From the NCBI GenBank assembly GCA_020466095.1, contig CM035807.1, positions 84,853,385-84,917,384 of the forward strand: a stretch of DNA of 64,000 bases, given 5' to 3'. Each line of letters begins with the position of its first letter. The first letter of the stretch is position 1. The stretch comes from Chlorops oryzae (taxonomy: Eukaryota > Arthropoda > Insecta > Diptera > Chloropidae). The notes beneath the pieces are model-generated. The model made no database searches, was not told the origin of the DNA, and saw only the letters and a list, made by a program, of their open reading frames with translations. The position numbers and the translations under genes were made by a program. This document shows positions 57,921 to 64,000 of this stretch, piece by piece.

Positions 57921-60900
57921 TGGTCTCGAGAATTCCAGATATGTATATATACCACCCCAAATACCTTTGCCGGTTGATTTGGTGCCTGGGCACGAAGTGT
58001 ATGAAGAAGTAGATAGGCCAAAATAAAAAAAATATAAACTGTTTTCAAATTGTTTCACAAACGTTGTACCATGCCACACACCCGGTATATAGCTTCTGTA
58101 TGGAACGAATCGAGCAAAACCGGTATTTTGCATTATTTCAATATACGAATGCTATACACAGTGAACCCAGTTCTTACACCACGGCACATGCTAGGACATG
58201 TCCCGTATATTAGCAGCACGTGCACGTGTTCGAGCACCTCCTGTACAGTGTACACAGTTCCGGCTGGGACGTAGACATAGTCCGCTTGTACTTTTTTATT
58301 GCGAGGGAATTTAAACATCTTTATGAAAAGTAGTTAGTTTGAGTAAGTAAGTAAGTTTAAGTTAATACGTTCGTTACGTCGCACGTAATTCTTGTTTTTC
58401 ATTTCATAAGTAAATCTATAATATTTACAGATCTTGAGCCTTTGCAAAAATTAGGCTCCATTCGCTAATAATACTACAAACATTCTTATGTACCTACTTA
58501 GTATTGAAGAGCATATCTTCAAAATCGAACTGAAGTTGGCGCTATTTCAAGTTGTTCGAATTTTCTACAATTTAGATGGTGTAGTTGTCTATATTTCTCA
58601 AATCTCTACTAAAAAAAAAAATTGATCGAACTAAATCCAAAAATGAAAAATTCATGAAAAATATACCCAGGTACCTACAATACATATACATATATCCTCA
58701 ATAAAGAAAATCTATATCCGCATTAAGCGGCATGGCAAAGAATCAAATTATAGTGAGAATGAAACGAAATCAAATTTAATGGGAAAATTATAAAAAACTA
58801 ATAAAAAATGAGTAAGACTAACTGAAGTAGTTAAGATAAAATAATAATAATAATAATGTAATAATAATAATGGAAAATCAGCAGTTAAGCAGAATAGAGT
58901 GAGTCAGGAAGGAAGCTAAATGGCAAAGCGACTGGAAAGAACGAAATGGTTAACTAGCCAACTTGGTCCACCTGTAACCTGTAAAAGGATAAAAAAGAAA
59001 AGCAGGAATGGTAGAGAGCTTAAAAAAATATACTGATTTTATGCAGTTGTTGCATTAATAATCGTTACAGCCATTTATCGCCAGAGTACCGGGAACAAAG
59101 TGTCTGTGTGGGGTTAATTGTGTAAACGTGTAAGGCCGATGAGCAAGCAGGCTATAGGTAATATGGCGTCGCTCATATCGGCCTAATGCGTTTCGTCAAT
59201 GAATAAAATGCCAGTTATTTATGAACGATTATTCACAATGCATAAGCATACATAAAACAATCAGGCTTACTGTAGCAACGAGGGCCAGCAATAATGCATT
59301 TTGCCTTTTTTTTTCTCTCTCATTGTAGGTATTCTTCACAAATAAAGCGCATTGCAGAATTGGTCGTTTGCAATTTTCATTTCCTATTCATACATTAATG
59401 GCGTCTATTCAGCAGCGGCAATGCTGAAAAAAATATGCTTTTATATGCTTCATTTTAATATTTCATAATTTGCGCTTTGATAGACAGTCAGACACATTGA
59501 TAGTTAATTTCAATTAGCACCGTGATCTCCAGCTCATTGGACGTGTTGTATGGCTTTTAAGCGATTTCCTTTTATTTGTTCTTTTTTTGTCTGCAGTTCA
59601 TCATTTGTAAAATAGTGCTTTTCAAAGTGAATAAAAAAGGGGAAAATACTACTAGCAAAATGGAGAACCTTCTTAAAGAATATGCTGAATCAAAATCATT
59701 ATGAAAATTTTCGACTAACCATTGCCCAGAATTAATACAGAATAAAACCAAAAATAGTTCTCAAAAGGGCGACCGCATTCTTCTAGAATTAATCGATTGT
59801 GTCTACCGATTTCATTGACACGTTAACAATCCATAAATAAATCTTAATTGGTTTAACCGTTAGTGTTCCTTTATCTACCGCTATGGGATATCACGGGCAA
59901 AGATTGAACATAAAAACACCGTGGAATCTAATTCGATAGGCATTGAAACGGAAAATGTTCATTTTGATACACAATATCATCATGGTTGCTTGGCGATAAA
60001 GTGCCCCTTCTTGCGTAGGTGTATGATTGTTTTCCTTTGTCATTGTCTGATGATCGTATTCTTGTTTCTGTCGTCTGTTTACTCCATTTCGCTCAAAGGT
60101 TTTTAATTGATTTTTCTTTCACAAATTCCCATCGAACGATTTTTCTTGACTTTTGGTAAACATTTCCCCAGAAAACACCTTGTGTCAGCCTATTGCAAGT
60201 GATACCTTTTTTCAATCAGCAGCAGAAAAACAACGGTAGAAGCGGAAGACTGTAGCCTTGAATCATATAATGAGAATTCATTGCTTGCCTAAGCAGGTCG
60301 TTCGTGTGTCGTCTCACTGTTGATCTATTTTTATCTCAGTTTTCTCAAAGAAAATGTATGTTGAGTGGCATTTGAAACATTTTCTTCATATAACATTTGA
60401 GTTATTTCAATAAATCTTACTATTGACCTTAAAAATGTCACGTAACGTTGTATGCCTCGTTACGCTACGACATTATACCTCAATAAGTAACAAATTAAAA
60501 GGAATTTTTTAGATTAAAAGTGAAGACCTGCAATATTTCTGGTCAGTTTCCTTAAGAAAACTCATTTTATTTTCGTACACTTTTGCGTTTAAAAAAGTAA
60601 AGAAAAGACGATTTAAGTTTTTCGTCACGTTATGACACCACAATGGGTAGAGAATATCTCAGGTTTGCACTTTTGCCGGCCTCCAGATCTTACACCGATT
60701 ATACTTACAACAAATAAGATACTGTCAGATATGTATGACAAGGAGGAACAAAAATGTATGCTTCTCCACTCTTTTTTATATTAAAGAGGTACGACTTTCA
60801 CGTGCGTCGCCATGGAAAGGCCCATATTTACTTAGAAGTCAGGCTGCATCGATGATGATTCCGAGCGCCTAATAATGAAAATAAGTATATTCATTAACTT

Positions 60901-63584
60901 TAGAACTATGGACGTCTCAAAACAATAAAACGATTTCTTTCACATACCTATATTTATTCATTACAGTTAAGTTTTTTAAAGTTGTTTCTTTTATTATTGT
61001 ACCTAGATGTTGAATTTTATAACGAATTGTTAAGTGGGAAAGGATACAAAAATTTGTTAGCTCTCCACAGCTACTAAAGTGATAATCATGAACGGCATCC
61101 TCACAAGACGATCTTGTAAATATGTCTCTGAAGATCATGGGCAAAAAGTCGGCGTCGGAAAATGTCCGATTTTGACACCTCGCCCACTAGGTTCGCAAGA
61201 CTGTTTCCAGAGCTAAGCTCAAAATTTAAAAATAATCGCTAAATTTCATTTCTTACCGTGTTCGAAATCTAGACAGGTGTGGTAATTGGCGAGTTTCTAT
61301 GAATTCGACGACTCCTACTTATTTTGTTCAAGAATACATGTAATCTCCCTCTTTTGCCGCAATGTTTTTTGAACTTTTTTTTATGCTGATATTAAAATGC
61401 AAGATTCTGGGAACAAAATATATTCTACACACTTTGATTCTGGGGATGAATTTTTCAAACATAGTTTTTTGTTTTAAAGCCGGCGATTTTTAGCGTGTGC
61501 TCTACATAGACTCTTCCAGCCTTATTGTAAGTGCTACGTAAAAATCGTTCTTTACCAGTTCCATAATACCTTTGGTCATCCACATTCATTCCATTATTTT
61601 GTCGTCTTAACTTAATCATCCTCATCAGTTGATCGCAATCACCGATTAAAAAGAAATATTCAATTATTGCCGCTAATCACAGTTTAAAACGTGTTAATTA
61701 AAAATCGACCTTACGTAAACGCCCTTCTGCAACCACTTTCTTCTCTCCTAGCTCCTTCAATCGAATTTTTCCTTAATTAGTATCTATCAAAGGAACACCG
61801 GAAGATCTTCCAGCTGGGGGATGAGGAAAGAACTAAAGCAATGGCAATTTATTTTTAATAAATAAAAAAACCCCAACGATCGACTTTAAGCAAAGAAAAT
61901 TTTTGATATCTAAATCCTTTAAGGTGCTTACATTGTTCTTTAAACAACCTTAAACGAGTTTAAACTTAATGCATTCAAATGTCAGCATGAGACGTGAGAA
62001 ACTTACATCCATCTGCCTACTACATAGAGTCGAAACTCGACACGAAATGACCTGACAAACTCAGGTAGCTAGGCTGGGATCTGATTCGGTGAGTATGTTC
62101 GTAGTCGTTCAGTAGGCTGGTCATTCGTTTTCGTACATTAATGGACTGTCAGTCATTTATGTCATGCAGTTTAAATTATTACCGCAGACGTCACTGCTAC
62201 TGTCACAGATCAACTGAAGGTGATTAACGTCACTTTGGGAAATGTTAATCCGCCGTATATAAATTGAATTTTGATGCGGCAATAAAGCAACGCATAAAGC
62301 TAACTATTGCCCATCATGAAACGAAGAATAGCTACCCAATTAACACATCCCTGAACACTTACACACATAAACAATACTCTCAGAATCGAATAAAGCGAAG
62401 AAGGAAGCATTTTTAAGTATTTTATTTAAGTAACTTAAGGAGGTAGGAAATTAACATTCAAACGGCCATTCTCCGTAGGTGCATTCGTAAAGGTAAAATT
62501 AAAAATATTAAATTACGATAATTTCCGAATCGAAGATTGTTCGTTGAAATAAAAAAAAAAAATTAAAAATTAAAAACATTCTAATTTCTCTTTTGACATC
62601 TTTATGAAGCACGGAGCGCCGCATGACAGAAACGGTTCAAAGAAATGGTAGCTAATGACATCGCTGCATCGAACTGCAGCGGCGATGCAGCACCGCGCTA
62701 CACTTTTTGGATTGTCGCGCTTCGGGTTACGCCCCATGGGACGTGACATCATTCTATCGTTCCGTCGTTGAATTTGCTCTTCAGAAGGCCTTCGGTATTT
62801 TTTTAATGTTTTTTTTTTTTTTAGAATTTCGAACGAATTCGATGTTTGAACTGAACGGGAACGATGCGGCTTCACGTCGGGTTTCCGTGCTTGTGCGCGT
62901 CGCTATTGCTATTTAAATCGATCGTCGTCGCCGTCTCCCGTTGTGTTTTTGAATCAGAAATTGCATTGTTCGTATTTTGACATGTTAACGGGTGACTTTT
63001 TTTAATTCATTTTTTTTTTTTTTTTATATAAATTCTGAAGCGCACATGTTTTCGGATTGTTCTATGCCCTTGGTTTTCTCTTTTGTCTAATTTAGTTTTT
63101 TCGATCTTCGTGCGCTCCGACATTCAAAATGATAGCGTCGAAAAATGCCGAACGTAAATTTCGAGCTCGTTCGAGCCGCCTGCGCATTTAAATGCCGCCT
63201 CTGGATTTCGAGTTCCGCTGGCTTTTGTACAATTAAAGTTGAAAAATTCCACAAAGGAAATCTCTCGTTGCACCGCATTGTGCTGCAAACGTTTTAATTA
63301 ATGATGATTCGAAGAACAAGGTAAAAATGGGGAATGGCGACGGCAATCGTCAATTCAAAGCGCGCGACGATTTTTTCCCCCATTCCAAATTTCAGTGAAT
63401 GTACAAGGAGTGCTCCATCAACTCGCAAGTGGGCTGTGTTCTGAAAAGGACGATTGAATGATTGATTTTTAGAACAATGAAAGTGTTTTCTCTGTTTCAA
63501 ACCCTAACATATGTACATATATGCATTTAATGTAAGAGAGTTAATTAATTTAGCTTTTCCTTGTCTTGAATCTCTCTACATCGA
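57921..63584. other. long unique stretch, no gene seen
   Basis: About 5.7 kb. An AAT microsatellite lies at 58840-58872. The 59020-59300 and 62040-62300 parts are less repetitive than their surroundings and could be conserved regulatory DNA, but that needs comparison with another fly. The 62600-63200 part is unusually rich in CpG (CGATCGTCGTCGCCGTC near 62929) and contains the inverted pair GCTGCATCG/CGATGCAGC (62663-62691). On the minus strand TTCAGTTC near 62846 resembles an initiator. No coding exon is supported. Confidence 0.35.
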
Positions 63585-63735
63585 TTACATTGTCTTGGAT
63601 GGACGGATATTTCTACTCCGGTTTTGCGACTGATTAGGAATATATAAGGTACATATAGGTTAGGAGATTGTTTTGGTTGTTACAAGATCCTTATGAAGTT
63701 AATATACCCTGCTCAAAATGGGTGTAAAAATACAC
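63585..63735 (+). repeat. GGACGGACATG-type interspersed repeat 3' end, copy 3
   Basis: TTGGATGGACGGATATTTC, TGATTAGGAATATATAAG, GTTACAAGATCC, AATATACCCTGCTC and GGGTGTAAAAA occur in the same order as in the copy ending at 57920. It is a 5'-shortened copy; non-coding. Confidence 0.6.
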
Positions 63736-64000
63736 ATTTGGTGATATGAGGGAAAGATGGAGTAATTACATATAATTAATTTCATCATTATGAAAACATA
63801 AAAAGCATAAATAACTCTTTGGAATTTGTACACTGTTTAAGCATTTGGTGCGGGTGCACATTTGTGCATAAGTATTTCAATTCCTAGAAACTCTTTCCAT
63901 ATCATTGAGCGGTAATGCGTATCGCTTTCGCATTGATACTTTATAATATACAAGGGATAATCGGTTCTCGTGGCTCGCTTAAAATACAATTTTAATGCAT
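63736..64000. other. window end, nothing recognised
   Basis: AT-rich sequence without a gene or repeat that I can identify. Confidence 0.4.

Overview
This 64 kb window is AT-rich, almost entirely non-coding nuclear DNA from a higher fly (Diptera: Brachycera; a tephritid- or muscid-like species is my best guess). The grounds are a near-identical relative of the horn-fly mariner Himar1, the dipteran repeat sharing the GGACGGACATG core, many TATG/CATA and poly-A/T microsatellites, and very short open frames. I found no host protein-coding exon that I could defend. The window therefore looks intergenic or intronic, and almost all the structure I can read comes from mobile elements in various states of decay.

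Layout. Positions 1-11 kb are mostly unique AT-rich DNA with two minus-strand non-LTR 3' ends (about 884-1150 and 2878-3075), a hAT-like MITE (6724-7200) and an isolated 61-nt hairpin (9573-9633). From 11.3 to 14.7 kb there are two MITEs (11364-11853, 12585-12726) and one copy of the GGACGGACATG repeat. The 17.4-20.4 kb block is a nest. An outer inverted repeat (CCCAGCAAACATTT) encloses a poly-A-tailed RNA-derived insertion carrying two copies of one hairpin loop, a complete but dead Tc1-like transposon with long arms (18049-19704), and two tRNA-like pieces. A non-coding repeat follows at 20.8-21.5 kb; the same family reappears at 30.6 and 33.7 kb. From 21.5 to 30.3 kb I see only a 44-bp tandem repeat. 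From 30.35 to 34.6 kb a roughly 1.2-1.4 kb direct duplication, whose left edge in both copies is a Harbinger-like MITE, flanks a Himar1-like mariner (about 32080-33337).

Further right are a non-LTR retrotransposon C-terminal remnant (37740-38285, minus), a cluster of foldback/MITE elements (41010-43047), tandem non-LTR 3' ends running into about 230 bp of CCTAA (TTAGG-type) repeat (44276-44664), a 530-bp GA satellite (51130-51660), a second Himar1-like mariner (55069-56319) and more GGACGGACATG repeats (57.5-57.9 and 63.6-63.7 kb).

How the parts relate. None of the transposase genes is intact as given. The two mariners, the two duplicated blocks and the two arms of the Tc1-like element differ largely by single-base insertions and deletions. 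That could be real decay or uncorrected assembly error, and it decides whether the mariner could have been a live gene. The most interesting items are the nested 17.4-20.4 kb block with its structured RNA-derived insert, the MITE-bounded duplication around the mariner, and the telomere-like CCTAA array attached to a retrotransposon tail.
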